64,000 nucleotides of DNA from NCBI GenBank assembly GCA_017160915.1, contig JACAWG010000078.1:37376-101375 (forward strand). Direction: 5' to 3'. This document shows, piece by piece, positions 48,173-58,322 of this stretch. A program made the position numbers and the translations under genes. Numbering within the stretch: position 1 is the stretch's first letter; every line of letters starts with the position of its first letter. The notes below the pieces were generated by a model, which worked only from the letters and a program-made list of their open reading frames with translations, made no database searches and was not told the origin of the DNA. This DNA is from Aggregatibacter actinomycetemcomitans (lineage in GTDB: Bacteria; Pseudomonadota; Gammaproteobacteria; Enterobacterales; Pasteurellaceae).

Positions 48173-49369
48173 TTAACGACGTGGGAGATAACGCAACGGA
48201 TCCACGGATTTGCCTTTGTAACGAATTTCAAAGTGCAGTTTCACGCCGTTGGTGCCGGTGCTGCCCATTTTGGCGATTTGCTGACCGGCTTTGATTTCTT
48301 GCTGGTCTTTTACCAAAATGCTGTCGTTGTGGGCGTAGGCGCTGAGGAAGTCATCGTTGTGTTTGATGATGATCAGGTTGCCGTAACCGCGTAAGGCGTT
48401 GCCCGCGTAAACCACGCGCCCTGCGGCGGCGGCGCTGACCGCTTGTCCGCGTGAGCCGCTGATGTCGATACCTTTGTTTCCGCCGTCGGCGTTAGAGAAC
48501 CCTTGAATCACGTTGCCGTTGGTCGGCCAGCGCCATGCCACGTTGGATACTGCCGGTGCGGTGTCCGCCTGGGTCGGTTGTTGTGTGGTTTGCACTTGGG
48601 TCATCGGTTGATTGGTTGTCGGTGCAGCAGTGCCTACGCCGGCTTTGATCGGGCCGGTAATCGTGCCGTCGGAACCGTATTGTGTGCCGTTTGCGCCCGG
48701 GGTGTAAGTCACGGTCGGTTCACCGCCTTGTGTCGCCGGTGGGGTGACTGTTGGTTGCATTTGCGGTGCAGCTTGCGTTTGCGCCGTAGCCGGTGCGCCG
48801 CGGCTTACTTTTAAAGTTTGTCCGACGCTTAAGCTGTAAGGTTCGGTCATATTATTCAACGCCGCCAATTCTTTCACGTCCAAGCCGGAAATGTAGGCGA
48901 TAAGGAACATGGTGTCGCCTTTGCGTACGGTGTAGTTTTCACCTTTGTAGAAGCCTTTATTGATTTGGCTGTAATCCGGTGCATTCGTAGTCGGATTACG
49001 TGGAATGGTGAAATCCTGGGATGCCTGTTGCGGTTGATTTTGCACGACAGGTTGGGTTTGCTGAACCGGCTGTGCTTGCGGCGCAGGCTGTTGATAGGTC
49101 GGTTGGAAATTCGGCTGCGGCGTGGCTTGCGCCCCCGTCGCCTGTGGATTATTCGGTTGGGCAATCGGGCCGTTCATGGAAGCGGGCACGTTGCCTTGTT
49201 GGATTTGCGGTTCCCAAGTGCTATTGCCGCCATCGGTTGAACCGTCCACCGGTTGCATGATTCCCGGGGATAACGTGCCGTCGGCGTTTTCCACCGGCGC
49301 CGGCGTATTAGATGTACAGGCCGCTAACACGGCAATGCTGATCGGTAACAGTAAAAAAGAGCTTTTCAT
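48173..49369 (-). CDS. nlpD: Amidase-activator lipoprotein NlpD (LysM, degenerate LytM)
   Basis: A 398-residue outer membrane lipoprotein; the lipobox LAAC gives Cys18. A long Gln/Pro-rich region is followed by a LysM domain (about 141-190, YTVRKGDTMFLIAYISGL) and a C-terminal M23/LytM domain (about 290-398). The catalytic HxxxD site is altered to NKGID and HLH to KLHFE, so it should lack peptidase activity and instead activate AmiC-type amidases for daughter-cell separation. It begins a descending operon end; rpoS, its usual neighbour, is absent. Confidence 0.93.
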   Translation of the reverse strand: MKSSFLLLPISIAVLAACTSNTPAPVENADGTLSPGIMQPVDGSTDGGNSTWEPQIQQGNVPASMNGPIAQPNNPQATGAQATPQPNFQPTYQQPAPQAQPVQQTQPVVQNQPQQASQDFTIPRNPTTNAPDYSQINKGFYKGENYTVRKGDTMFLIAYISGLDVKELAALNNMTEPYSLSVGQTLKVSRGAPATAQTQAAPQMQPTVTPPATQGGEPTVTYTPGANGTQYGSDGTITGPIKAGVGTAAPTTNQPMTQVQTTQQPTQADTAPAVSNVAWRWPTNGNVIQGFSNADGGNKGIDISGSRGQAVSAAAAGRVVYAGNALRGYGNLIIIKHNDDFLSAYAHNDSILVKDQQEIKAGQQIAKMGSTGTNGVKLHFEIRYKGKSVDPLRYLPRR

Positions 49370-49385
49370 TTGTCGGATTCCTTAA

Positions 49386-49577
49386 TTATTGCATATTGGT
49401 TGGCATACTTTGTTGTTGAATTTCAGGCATCCAGCTGCCGCCTGCGATGGCGCCGGTGCCTTCCACCGGTTGCATAATGCCCGGCGGTAGATCGTTTTCG
49501 TCTTTCGGTATCTCATCATGTGAAGAACAAGCCGCTAACGTTAACGACATAGACAGTAACAGAATCAGTTTATTCAT
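49386..49577 (-). CDS. Mini-lipoprotein paralogous to the NlpD N terminus
   Basis: A 63-residue lipoprotein. The signal MNKLILLLSMSLTLAAC ends in the lipobox LAAC (Cys17). The mature part includes PPGIMQPVEGTG and MPEIQQQSMPTNM, clearly matching SPGIMQPVDGST and EPQIQQGNVPASM in the NlpD just downstream. It lacks LysM and LytM domains. The start at 49577 is chosen by signal peptide position. It looks like a tandem duplication of the NlpD anchor region or a remnant. It is not obviously a pseudogene: start, stop and lipobox are intact. Confidence 0.75.
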   Translation of the reverse strand: MNKLILLLSMSLTLAACSSHDEIPKDENDLPPGIMQPVEGTGAIAGGSWMPEIQQQSMPTNMQ

Positions 49578-49591
49578 TTTCGTGACCTTAT

Positions 49592-50167
49592 TTAACGTAA
49601 AATTAAATACGCGATGACGGCTAACGCCACCACCGACCAACCGATGAATTCGATAGATTTGCGTAATTTGGCGGCAAATTTTTCACCGCCCCAAGCGGCT
49701 AATTTGGCGACCAGTAAGAACCGCGCCGCACGGGAAACAAACGCGGTAATCGCGAACGGCATAAACGCCATTTGCATCACGCCCGCGCAAATGGTGAACA
49801 CTTTGTACGGAATCGGCGAGAAGCCTGCCACGAACACCACCAACACGCCCCAGCGTTCAAACCAGTGAACGGCGGTTTGCCATGACGCCTGATAGCCCCA
49901 TTGGGTAATGTAATGTTCGACCAAATCATACGCGTAATAACCTAACGCGTAGCCGATGATGCCGCCGAGCACGGAAGCGATGGTCGTGAACATGGCAAAT
50001 TTTACCGCACTTTGCGGTTTTGACATGGACATCGGAATTAACATCACATCCGGCGGAATCGGGAAGAAAATCGCCTCAATAAAACTCACGAAAGATAACC
50101 AGAACGGCGCGAAACGGTGTTTCGACCATTGCATGGTTTTGTCGTACATGGCGCCAAATAGCTTCAT
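49592..50167 (-). CDS. yqaA: YqaA-family (DedA/SNARE-associated) membrane protein
   Basis: A 191-residue protein with about four membrane segments and the DedA-like blocks FPIPPDVMLIP and GFSPIPYKVFTI. DedA relatives act in lipid carrier or membrane homeostasis. The start at 50167 gives MKLFGAMYDKT; the longer frame adds six unconserved residues. It lies between surE and the mini-lipoprotein, where pcm sits in enterics. Confidence 0.85.
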   Translation of the reverse strand: MKLFGAMYDKTMQWSKHRFAPFWLSFVSFIEAIFFPIPPDVMLIPMSMSKPQSAVKFAMFTTIASVLGGIIGYALGYYAYDLVEHYITQWGYQASWQTAVHWFERWGVLVVFVAGFSPIPYKVFTICAGVMQMAFMPFAITAFVSRAARFLLVAKLAAWGGEKFAAKLRKSIEFIGWSVVALAVIAYLILR

Positions 50168-50194
50168 CTTGCTTTCCTGTCTCAAAAGGTTGCA

Positions 50195-50935
50195 TTATTC
50201 ACTTTCTAACCAACGTTGTAAAGCGTTGATTGAGTGGTGTGCGGTCATGTCCACCTGAATCGGCGTGATGGAAACATAACCGTTTTTTACCGCATGAAAA
50301 TCGGTGCCTTCGCCTTCATATTCCGGCAAGCCGCTCAGCCCGATCCAATACATATCTTCACCGCGCGGGCTTTGCTGTTTAATCACTTCGGCGGCGGAAG
50401 AACGGTAGCCCAAATGGCACACTTTAATGCCTTTTAGTTCTTCATAAGGCACATCCGGCACGTTAATGTTCAGGATTTCGTGTTTGCCTAATAATTGGGC
50501 GTGTAATTTCGGTACCAAATCACATACCACACGCGCCGCCGTTTCAAAATGTTGGCGACCGTCGAGCGATACCGCAATGGACGGCAAACCCAGATGGCGT
50601 CCTTCAAACGCCGCCGCGACGGTGCCGGAATACAGCACGTCATCGCCTAAATTGGCACCGGCGTTGATGCCGGAAATGACTAAATCAATGCGTCCGGAAA
50701 GAAAGCCGTTCAGCGCAATATGCACGCAATCCGCCGGGGTGCCGTTGACGCAATAATCGCCGCTTTCCAAATGTAACGGATACAACGGCTTTACCAAGGT
50801 TAAGGAACTGGAGGCGGCGCTACGATTGCTGTCCGGCGCGACGATGGTCACATTGGCGATCTTGCGCAACGCTTCCGCCATCACACGAATGCCCGGCGCG
50901 TGAATGCCGTCATCGTTACTTAATAAAATATTCAT
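50195..50935 (-). CDS. surE: 5'/3'-nucleotidase SurE
   Basis: A 246-residue Mg-dependent nucleotidase with the metal motif [12 protein letters not shown] at the N terminus and [18 protein letters not shown]. It dephosphorylates nucleoside monophosphates. It follows truD on the same strand with a 38-base gap. Confidence 0.96.
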   Translation of the reverse strand: MNILLSNDDGIHAPGIRVMAEALRKIANVTIVAPDSNRSAASSSLTLVKPLYPLHLESGDYCVNGTPADCVHIALNGFLSGRIDLVISGINAGANLGDDVLYSGTVAAAFEGRHLGLPSIAVSLDGRQHFETAARVVCDLVPKLHAQLLGKHEILNINVPDVPYEELKGIKVCHLGYRSSAAEVIKQQSPRGEDMYWIGLSGLPEYEGEGTDFHAVKNGYVSITPIQVDMTAHHSINALQRWLESE

Positions 50936-50973
50936 GTTCTTGTTATTCCTGTTGTTCTTCTTTTTCGTTTTCT

Positions 50974-51984
50974 TTAACTTTCGACATTAACCAGTTCGCG
51001 CACCAACGCCGTGGCGTAACTGCCTGCCGGCAAATAAAATTTAAGGCGCAAGCCGTTCGGCTCAAACTGCCATTGGAACTGTTGCGCCTGCATTAAAATC
51101 GGGCGACGCGCGGCTTTCACGCGTTCCTGCCGCATTAAATGGAACAAGGCTTGGTGCGCGGCAAAAATTTCATTTTCAAAATCCACCGCACTTTTATCCT
51201 CTTCGCCGATAAGCGGTGCGGTAAGCAAAATATCCCATTGTGCCAAGCGTTGTTGCAGTTGCGCCAAATCTTCCGACGCGTCCGCCACGAACCAACTGTG
51301 CGAACCGTTCAGTTGCAAAACGTCTCCATTTAAGACCTGCTGCGCCAGATTGAGTTCAATACGTTTGGCGACGATTAAATTGAAAATCTCGCTGCGGGCG
51401 GCGGAAAGATAGAAACTGCGCTTGTTGCGATCTTTCACTTTGATTTCGCCCGCCGCCCAGCGCAGGGCTTGGGTGAGGTTATTGCCGTCGCGCCCGAAGC
51501 GCTGTTCGGTGAAATAATTGGGGAAGCCGTTTTTTGCCAGAAAATCCAACCGCACTTTGAGCTCGTCGGTTTCTTCCGCCTGGCGCAGCAAAATCTCAAA
51601 ATGATTGCCTTGCAGACTGCCGATACGAATTTTTCGTTGGTGGCGGGTCACTTCAAGAATGTCCACGCCTTCAAGGTGAAATTGACTGAAATCCGGCGTC
51701 GGTTGCCCGGGCATTTGCAGGCTGAACCATTGTTCGGTGACGGCTTTGCGATCTTTTAAGCCGGCGTAACTCATGTTGCGTGCCGAAATGCCGGCGAATT
51801 TCGCCAGTTGCTCGCCAACAAATAAGGTATTGCAATCGGTTTTGCGTATTTTGACCGCCACGAATTCGCCGTCGTTGCTCATGTCGTAGCCGAGCTGCTC
51901 TTTGACGATAAAATCCGCGCATTCCGCTTTTAAAAGTGCGGTCTGTTTTGGCGGCGTTTTTTGCAGATAGGCGAGTTCCATCAT
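50974..51984 (-). CDS. truD: tRNA pseudouridine-13 synthase TruD
   Basis: A 336-residue pseudouridine synthase. The catalytic Asp is in [25 protein letters not shown] and the insertion domain are as in E. coli. The start at 51984 overlaps the ispF stop as ATGA, so translation is coupled; the second ATG is three bases downstream. Confidence 0.96.
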   Translation of the reverse strand: MMELAYLQKTPPKQTALLKAECADFIVKEQLGYDMSNDGEFVAVKIRKTDCNTLFVGEQLAKFAGISARNMSYAGLKDRKAVTEQWFSLQMPGQPTPDFSQFHLEGVDILEVTRHQRKIRIGSLQGNHFEILLRQAEETDELKVRLDFLAKNGFPNYFTEQRFGRDGNNLTQALRWAAGEIKVKDRNKRSFYLSAARSEIFNLIVAKRIELNLAQQVLNGDVLQLNGSHSWFVADASEDLAQLQQRLAQWDILLTAPLIGEEDKSAVDFENEIFAAHQALFHLMRQERVKAARRPILMQAQQFQWQFEPNGLRLKFYLPAGSYATALVRELVNVES

Positions 51985-52460
51985 GGCTTACGCACCAGCA
52001 ACGCCACCGCTTCGCAGGCAATGCCTTCACCGCGACCGGTAAACCCGAGTTTTTCCGTGGTGGTGGCTTTCACATTCACCTGCTCCATGTCGCACGCCAA
52101 ATCCTGTGCAATCAGGGCGCGCATGGCGTCGATATGCGGGCGCATTTTCGGCGCCTGGGCGATGATGGTGACATCCACGTTGCCCACGCAATAGCCTTTC
52201 TGCTGCACTTGCGCGTAGGCTTCGCGCAACAATACGCGGCTGTCCGCGCCTTTGTATTGCATATCCGTGTCAGGGAACAGTTTGCCGATGTCGCCCAATG
52301 CCGCCGCGCCGAGTAACGCGTCGGTTAGCGCGTGTAACGCTACATCGCCGTCGGAGTGGGCGATAAAGCCTTTATCAAAGGGAATGGTGACGCCGCCGAT
52401 AATGAGCGGGTTGTCGGTGCCGAAAGCGTGCACGTCAAAGCCATGGCCGATTCGTATCAT
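51981..52460 (-). CDS. ispF: 2-C-methyl-D-erythritol 2,4-cyclodiphosphate synthase
   Basis: A 159-residue zinc enzyme of the MEP isoprenoid pathway. [12 protein letters not shown] carries the zinc-binding Asp and His, and [18 protein letters not shown] the flexible loop. It overlaps both ispD and truD by four bases, forming a tight operon. Confidence 0.97.
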   Translation of the reverse strand: MIRIGHGFDVHAFGTDNPLIIGGVTIPFDKGFIAHSDGDVALHALTDALLGAAALGDIGKLFPDTDMQYKGADSRVLLREAYAQVQQKGYCVGNVDVTIIAQAPKMRPHIDAMRALIAQDLACDMEQVNVKATTTEKLGFTGRGEGIACEAVALLVRKP

Positions 52461-53152
52461 ATTGTCTTCCTCGTTAAGTAAAATGCCGCCAGCGCCAAAT
52501 CTTCCGGGCGGGTGACTTTAATGTTATCGCTACGTCCTGCCACCAAGTGCGGTCGAAATCCCGCGAGTTCCATGGCGGAGGCTTCGTCGGTGACGGCAAG
52601 CTGTTGCTGTTTGGCGCGGGTTAAGGCGTCGCGTAATAAATCCGCGCGGAAAAACTGCGGGGTTTGCGCCAACCACAATTGGCTGCGATCTTCCGTGCGG
52701 GCAATTTGTTGCGAAGGCAGGGCGCGCTTGATGGTGTCCGTCGCCGGAATGGCGAGAATGGCGCCGTTATCATCCTGAATCTCAAGCAATTTATCCAAAT
52801 CGTCGTGGGTTAAACAGGGACGCGCCGCGTCATGCACCATCACCCAGACATCGGCATCGCTGTCTTTTATGGCATTCAAGCCGTTTAACACGGAATCGGC
52901 ACGGGTTTCACCGCCTTCCACCAACTGAATTTTCGGATTTTGGCTGAGGTTAAGTTGGTCAATGTAAGGATCCTCGGCGGCGACTGCCAGCACGATTCGG
53001 CTGATGGGCGGATAAGCCAACAGCACGTTTAGGGTGTGCTGTAAAATCGGCTGTCCGTGAATGTGAAGATATTGTTTCGGTTTGTCCGCCTGCATTCGAC
53101 TGCCGATGCCGGCAGCCGGTACCACGGCGATAATCTTGCGGGTTGAGGTCAT
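52457..53152 (-). CDS. ispD: 2-C-methyl-D-erythritol 4-phosphate cytidylyltransferase
   Basis: A 231-residue nucleotidyltransferase that makes CDP-methylerythritol. The CTP loop is [10 protein letters not shown], and [11 protein letters not shown] is the conserved core. Its stop overlaps the ispF start as ATGA, and its start overlaps the ftsB stop by one base. Confidence 0.97.
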   Translation of the reverse strand: MTSTRKIIAVVPAAGIGSRMQADKPKQYLHIHGQPILQHTLNVLLAYPPISRIVLAVAAEDPYIDQLNLSQNPKIQLVEGGETRADSVLNGLNAIKDSDADVWVMVHDAARPCLTHDDLDKLLEIQDDNGAILAIPATDTIKRALPSQQIARTEDRSQLWLAQTPQFFRADLLRDALTRAKQQQLAVTDEASAMELAGFRPHLVAGRSDNIKVTRPEDLALAAFYLTRKTI

Positions 53153-53430
53153 TATTTGTGTTCTTTGACGATGTGATAAAAGGTTTCGTTCGGTTTCACC
53201 ATTTCATGCTGTAAGCGGGCGCGTTCTTCAATGGCGTCCACCCCTTCTTTTAAATCTTTGATTTCCGCCGCAATAATTTGATTGCGCTGGGAAAGTTTTT
53301 CGTTTTCCTGCTGGTGTACGGCGATTTCTTTGGTGGTGTTTTGGTAGTCCGCATACCCGTTCTTACCGAACCAAAAATCGTACTGAAACAGCAATAAAAC
53401 CGCTATTAAAAGAGAAATAAATAAACGCAT
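53152..53430 (-). CDS. ftsB: Cell division protein FtsB
   Basis: A 92-residue bitopic protein with an N-terminal membrane segment ([19 protein letters not shown]) and a periplasmic coiled coil. FtsB links FtsL and FtsQ in the divisome. The ftsB-ispD-ispF-truD-surE order is conserved in gammaproteobacteria. It is divergent from rpe across 151 bases. Confidence 0.95.
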   Translation of the reverse strand: MRLFISLLIAVLLLFQYDFWFGKNGYADYQNTTKEIAVHQQENEKLSQRNQIIAAEIKDLKEGVDAIEERARLQHEMVKPNETFYHIVKEHK

Positions 53431-53581
53431 AAAAAACCGCTAAATCGAAAAAAAATTGCGCCTAGTTTACCTTGAATCGCGCCAAAATGCGACATCGCCC
53501 GCCCGGCGCGGAATAATTTCTTAAAAATTGGGTTATATCGTAGTAAGATAAGGCAATTTTGACAGCCTGAGAGGTGAGACC

Positions 53582-54256
53582 ATGAAACCCTATTTAATTG
53601 CGCCTTCCATTCTTTCCGCCGATCTTGCCCGCCTGGGTGAAGACGTGGAAAAGGTGTTAAAGTGCGGTGGCGATGTGATTCATTTTGATGTGATGGATAA
53701 CCATTATGTGCCGAATTTAACCTTCGGTCCCGCCGTGTGCAAAGCCTTACGCGATTACGGCATTCGTGCGCCCATCGACGTGCATTTGATGGTGAAACCG
53801 GTGGATCGCATTATTCCCGATTTCGCCAAAGCCGGCGCCAGCTACATTACCTTCCACCCCGAAGCCTCCGAACATATTGACCGCACTTTACAACTCATTC
53901 GCGACTGCGGCTGCAAATCCGGTTTGGTCTTCAACCCCGCCACGCCGTTAAGTTATTTGGATTATGTGATGGACAAAGTGGATATTATTCTGCTGATGTC
54001 GGTAAACCCGGGCTTCGGCGGGCAGTCGTTCATTCCGGCGACCCTGGATAAACTCAAACAGGCAAGAAAACGCATTGATGACAGCGGCTTTGATATTCGT
54101 CTGGAAGTGGATGGCGGCGTGAAAGTCTCCAACATCGCCGAGGTGGCGCGTGCCGGTGCGGATATGTTTGTTGCCGGCTCGGCGATTTTCGATCAGCCGG
54201 ATTATCAAAAAGTCATTGATGAAATGCGTCAACAGTTAGCCACAGTAGGAAAATAA
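53582..54256 (+). CDS. rpe: Ribulose-phosphate 3-epimerase
   Basis: A 224-residue TIM barrel that interconverts ribulose-5-phosphate and xylulose-5-phosphate. [10 protein letters not shown] and the phosphate-binding [12 protein letters not shown] are intact, and EVDGGVK follows. It takes the xylulose-5-phosphate formed by XylB. An AGAGGTGAG ribosome binding site precedes the ATG. Confidence 0.97.
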   Translation: MKPYLIAPSILSADLARLGEDVEKVLKCGGDVIHFDVMDNHYVPNLTFGPAVCKALRDYGIRAPIDVHLMVKPVDRIIPDFAKAGASYITFHPEASEHIDRTLQLIRDCGCKSGLVFNPATPLSYLDYVMDKVDIILLMSVNPGFGGQSFIPATLDKLKQARKRIDDSGFDIRLEVDGGVKVSNIAEVARAGADMFVAGSAIFDQPDYQKVIDEMRQQLATVGK

Positions 54257-54259
54257 AGC

Positions 54260-54934
54260 ATGACAGGACAATTTAAATTAATCGGTTTTGATTTGGACGG
54301 CACGCTGGTGGACAGTCTGCCGGATTTAGCGTTATCGGTGAACTCGGCATTGGCGGAATTCGATTTGCCGCAAGCACCGGAAGCGTTGGTGCTGACCTGG
54401 ATTGGTAACGGCGCACAGATTTTAATCGCCCGCGCTTTGGAATGGGCGACGGCGCAATCGGGCAAAACCTTAACGGAAGCGCAGATTGCCACGTTGAAAG
54501 AACGTTTTAATGTCTTTTATGGCGAAAACATCTGCAACCGCAGCCGTTTATTTCCCAACGTTAAAGACACTCTGCAACAACTCAAAGCCAAAGGCTACCG
54601 CTTGGCGGTAGTCACCAACAAACCGACCCAACACACCCGCCCCGTATTAAAAGCGTTCGGCATTGAGGACTTATTTGATGAAGTGCTGGGCGGTCAGTCC
54701 TTACCGGCAATCAAACCGCATCCCGGTCCGTTGTTCTACTTATGCGGCAAATTCGGTTTGTATCCGAAACAAGTGCTGTTCGTGGGCGATTCCCGCAACG
54801 ACATTCTTGCCGCGCACAATGCCGGCTGCCCGGTGGTGGGGTTAACTTACGGTTATAACTACAATATCCCGATCGCCGAATCCCACCCGGATTGGGTGTT
54901 TGAGGATTTTGCGGAATTGTTGACGATTGTTTAA
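54260..54934 (+). CDS. gph: Phosphoglycolate phosphatase
   Basis: A 224-residue HAD-superfamily phosphatase with the nucleophile Asp in FDLDGTLVDSLPDL, VVTNKP as motif II, and GDSRNDILAA as motif IV. Only three bases separate it from rpe. It clears 2-phosphoglycolate, mostly from DNA repair. Confidence 0.96.
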   Translation: MTGQFKLIGFDLDGTLVDSLPDLALSVNSALAEFDLPQAPEALVLTWIGNGAQILIARALEWATAQSGKTLTEAQIATLKERFNVFYGENICNRSRLFPNVKDTLQQLKAKGYRLAVVTNKPTQHTRPVLKAFGIEDLFDEVLGGQSLPAIKPHPGPLFYLCGKFGLYPKQVLFVGDSRNDILAAHNAGCPVVGLTYGYNYNIPIAESHPDWVFEDFAELLTIV

Positions 54935-55019
54935 TTCTCGCAGTTTGAAATGAAGAAGCGGTCGCCTTGCATAGAACCGCAGTAAATTCATCTTCATTTT
55001 TGACCGCACTTTTGCTGAT

Positions 55020-55107
55020 AGCGCGCGTCTCCTGACGCGTGCTTATGACAAAAATCATACTTTTAATAAATGAAAGGCTCGTGTTGGGAAACGCGCGCCA
55101 TCACGAG
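55020..55107 (+). other. Two hairpins in the trpS leader region
   Basis: AGCGCGCGTC-TCCT-GACGCGTGCT (55020-55043) is a 10-bp stem allowing one G-U pair. CTCGTG (55078-55083) and CACGAG (55102-55107) flank an internal ACGCGCGCC. The whole 211-base gap between gph and trpS is otherwise AT-rich, with one USS near 54999. Either terminator-like or an interspersed repeat; no leader peptide is seen. Confidence 0.4.
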
Positions 55108-55145
55108 TTATCAATAATAAGATGTAAAAAATTAAGGATGTAAAA

Positions 55146-56150
55146 ATGAGCAAACCTATCGTGTTCAGCGGCGTGCAGCCATCGGGTGAATTGACTATCG
55201 GCAACTACCTCGGGGCGTTACGTCAGTGGGTAAAAATGCAGGATGATTACGAATGCCTGTTTTGTATCGTGGATCAGCACGCCATCACCGTGCGCCAGGA
55301 TCCGGCGGCATTGCGCAAAGCGACCTTAGACGTGTTGGCGCTCTATTTAGCCTGCGGCATTGACCCGGCGAAATCCACCATTTTCATTCAATCCCATGTG
55401 CCGGAACACGCGCAACTGGCTTGGGTGCTGAATTGCTACACCTATTTCGGCGAAATGAGCCGCATGACCCAATTCAAAGACAAATCCGCCCGTTATGCGG
55501 AAAACGTCAACGTGGGCTTGTTCACTTATCCGGTGTTAATGGCGGCGGACATTTTGCTTTACCAAGCCAACCAAGTGCCGGTGGGCGAAGATCAAAAACA
55601 ACATTTGGAAATCACCCGCGACATCGCTCAACGTTTTAACGCCTTATACGGACCGCACTTTGCCGTGCCGGAAGTGTTTATCCCGAAAGCGGGCGCGCGC
55701 GTGATGTCATTGCTGGAGCCGGAAAAGAAAATGTCCAAATCCGACGAAAACCGCAACAACGTCATCGGTTTATTGGAAGACCCGAAAGCGGTTGCCAAGA
55801 AAATCAAACGCGCGGTGACCGACTCCGACGAGCCGCCGGTGATTTGTTATGACGTGAAAAACAAAGCGGGTGTCTCCAATTTACTGGACATTCTTTCCGG
55901 TGTCAGCGGCAAAACCATCGCAGAACTTGAACAGGAATTTGAAGGCAAAATGTACGGTCACTTAAAAGGCGCCGTGGCAGACGAGGTTTCCGCCATGTTG
56001 ACCACCTTACAGGAACGCTACCACCATTTCCGCAACAACGAAGAATTACTGCACCAAATCGCCAAAGAAGGCGCGGAAAAAGCCAAAGCCCGCGCGCAAG
56101 CAACACTGGCAAAAGTGTATGAAGCCGTCGGGTTTATTGCGGCGAAGTAA
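55146..56150 (+). CDS. trpS: Tryptophanyl-tRNA synthetase
   Basis: A 334-residue class I synthetase. The HIGH-like motif is [14 protein letters not shown] and the KMSKS motif is [28 protein letters not shown] is the tryptophan-binding core. Length matches E. coli TrpS. A USS lies inside the gene near 55651. Confidence 0.97.
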   Translation: MSKPIVFSGVQPSGELTIGNYLGALRQWVKMQDDYECLFCIVDQHAITVRQDPAALRKATLDVLALYLACGIDPAKSTIFIQSHVPEHAQLAWVLNCYTYFGEMSRMTQFKDKSARYAENVNVGLFTYPVLMAADILLYQANQVPVGEDQKQHLEITRDIAQRFNALYGPHFAVPEVFIPKAGARVMSLLEPEKKMSKSDENRNNVIGLLEDPKAVAKKIKRAVTDSDEPPVICYDVKNKAGVSNLLDILSGVSGKTIAELEQEFEGKMYGHLKGAVADEVSAMLTTLQERYHHFRNNEELLHQIAKEGAEKAKARAQATLAKVYEAVGFIAAK

Positions 56151-56234
56151 TAAAAAAGCGTAAAAAGACGAAGCTGTTTTGCGGTTGATAAAACCGCAAA
56201 GCGGCTTTCTTTTCGTCTGATGGATAAAGGACAA

Positions 56235-57242
56235 ATGCTATTGCTATTACGAATTCTGTTTTATTCTTTCATCACCTTCGGATTGTTCTCTCTTTTTCTT
56301 ACTTGGCGGCGAAGAAAAGAGGAAAAATTTATTGCCTCTTTGCGCACTTTCATTTTTATTGGCGGGCTTGCCACAGTTTTTTTTGTTGTTATGAATATCG
56401 GCACGAGAGAAGAACAATATCGACATTATCAAGCTTATAACAGCCGCCCTGAAGAGAGAAAACTTTCCGCAAGCGAATTAGCGGTGTTAAAAGGAATAGA
56501 AAATATCCCGCCGGATGCCAAATTGGTTTTCACCACGGACAGTACACCGACCCTGGTTGCGCCTCAAGGTCAATTTTTTACTTGGGGCCCTTTTCAATTA
56601 AAAGAAATGGAATTGGATCATACGTTTATTCGTTTTTATAAGCGCCATTTTTTTGGTGAGAGAAATAAATATGCGGATATTCACGGCATTCAGTGCAAAT
56701 TGGATTCCCACCTTGATTTAACACGCAAAAATCAAACGTCGGGGTATCAATTTGATGATTTTCGTGTTTCTTCTTGTGGAGCGAAAGGGATTGGGTTTTA
56801 TCTTGAAGGTCAAAAACTGCCGTTGGAAGACACTTATGTTTCCTTTTACGCTGCGGCGAAAGAGATCATTTTTAATGTACCTAAAGACATATTGCCTGCC
56901 GATCAACCGCTCATGAGCGCATACCTTGACTCATTAAGTCCATTATTTCTGCTTGATAATCGGCAGGATATTGTCGATATAACAAATGTTGTTGCGGATA
57001 TGAACGGTCAGGCGCTTATACTTTTCCTGCGCGTAAAATATCCAACGAATAGCGGTTCGACGGCGCAAACGCAAATCGGCAAATGCAGCTACTTGCCGGG
57101 AACGGAAATATACGGCGTGAATTTCAAAGACGGCTCGGCGGACTGGTTTTTTATGCCTCATGATATTTCCGGTTTGGAGAAAACGTCATCGCTCGCCGAC
57201 GAATGTAAAATGCAGCGTTTGCCCTATCGCCTTAAGGCATAA
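56235..57242 (+). CDS. Unrecognised membrane-anchored protein (first of three)
   Basis: A 335-residue protein starting at the ATG at 56235, which has AAAGGA just upstream; an ATG at 56220 lacks a site. Two hydrophobic segments lie near the N terminus (LLLLRILFYSFITFGLFSLF and FIFIGGLATVFFVVM), then a soluble domain of about 270 residues with no known motif. A USS follows the stop. It shares size and layout, but no clear sequence, with the next gene. Function unknown. Confidence 0.65.
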   Translation: MLLLLRILFYSFITFGLFSLFLTWRRRKEEKFIASLRTFIFIGGLATVFFVVMNIGTREEQYRHYQAYNSRPEERKLSASELAVLKGIENIPPDAKLVFTTDSTPTLVAPQGQFFTWGPFQLKEMELDHTFIRFYKRHFFGERNKYADIHGIQCKLDSHLDLTRKNQTSGYQFDDFRVSSCGAKGIGFYLEGQKLPLEDTYVSFYAAAKEIIFNVPKDILPADQPLMSAYLDSLSPLFLLDNRQDIVDITNVVADMNGQALILFLRVKYPTNSGSTAQTQIGKCSYLPGTEIYGVNFKDGSADWFFMPHDISGLEKTSSLADECKMQRLPYRLKA

Positions 57243-57295
57243 AGTGCGGTGATTTTTCCCGATGTTTTTATTTTCAGTTTAACGAGTAGCCTGCT

Positions 57296-58321
57296 ATGCA
57301 AGAGAACCTTATAGCAAAATTTGTCCTGTTTATCGTTTTGGTGACTGGTGGTTGGGGCGCTTATGTTTCCATCAACTACATTCTCCTTGAACGGGAGGAA
57401 GCCCATCAGATTTTGCAGGAAACCATCGCCGCTATTGAGGCGCATTTGCCTTCTCCCGACGATCCGGAATATCAACAAAAAATGCCGATGCAAATCAATG
57501 CCCGTTTAAGGGACGGTATCCGTTATTACCCGCAACGGAATGCCTATAAATACACCTTTAATCGTAAATATGAGCAGGATCACACAGGGCTGCCCACAAA
57601 AGATTTCTCTATCCCCGAGCCGCTGGAACAGCGCAGTATCTGGTGGAAAGTGATTGACGGCAAATGGCATTGTTATGCGGGAATGAAAACACATGTGCGT
57701 CAAGGGTTATGCGGTGAGCGTAAGATACTGAACGGGCTGACTGTGCGCGAGCATCAAGAAGCCTTATGGGTAAGCGATAACAGCGGGCTTGCTTATTGGT
57801 TGAGAAATTTGCAGTTGCCTTACAACACCCAACTGTATTATTTAATCACTGAAGTGCAAAAAGCGCATATTCGTTTAAATAGCGTCGGGCGGGATGTGGT
57901 ATTGATTTTAGAATCCGCAGATGCCGGGGCGATTTGGCGCATTCAATACGCACCTCATACCCGCATTAAAGCGGTGATTTCCTATAATAATCGGGGACAG
58001 CAAATTTACGGTTTGCCGCCACAAATACCGGTGTTTGATTATTCGGTCGCCATGGCGCAATGTAACAAAGAAAATCGACGTTGCGGCTATTTCCCCACTA
58101 TGGATCAGTTGAGCCAAATTATTGGCGTGAGTTCTCGGAATGTCTCTTATGGAAGGGTTGAAGAAGAGCAAAAAGCGCCGCTCCAAATCGGCATCGATCC
58201 GCAACAATCCTGGATTTTTTCTCCGACGATGATACAAACCGGATTGACCGAATCCGATGTCATTCGTTTAATCAAGGAAAATTCCGGTGTAGAGAGTACG
58301 ACGGAAGCACAGGAGAAATAA
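57296..58321 (+). CDS. Unrecognised single-pass envelope protein (second of three)
   Basis: A 341-residue protein with one N-terminal membrane segment (LIAKFVLFIVLVTGGWGAYV) and a large soluble part. Six Cys residues, including CYAG, LCGE and ENRRCGYF, might form disulphides in the periplasm. The C-terminal tail is Glu/Ser/Thr rich. One base separates its stop from the next start. No family recognised. Confidence 0.65.
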   Translation: MQENLIAKFVLFIVLVTGGWGAYVSINYILLEREEAHQILQETIAAIEAHLPSPDDPEYQQKMPMQINARLRDGIRYYPQRNAYKYTFNRKYEQDHTGLPTKDFSIPEPLEQRSIWWKVIDGKWHCYAGMKTHVRQGLCGERKILNGLTVREHQEALWVSDNSGLAYWLRNLQLPYNTQLYYLITEVQKAHIRLNSVGRDVVLILESADAGAIWRIQYAPHTRIKAVISYNNRGQQIYGLPPQIPVFDYSVAMAQCNKENRRCGYFPTMDQLSQIIGVSSRNVSYGRVEEEQKAPLQIGIDPQQSWIFSPTMIQTGLTESDVIRLIKENSGVESTTEAQEK

Positions 58322-58322
58322 C

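Noticed and set aside
54935-55145. T-box riboswitch before trpS
   Set aside because: No T-box sequence or specifier loop; T-boxes are not expected in this group.
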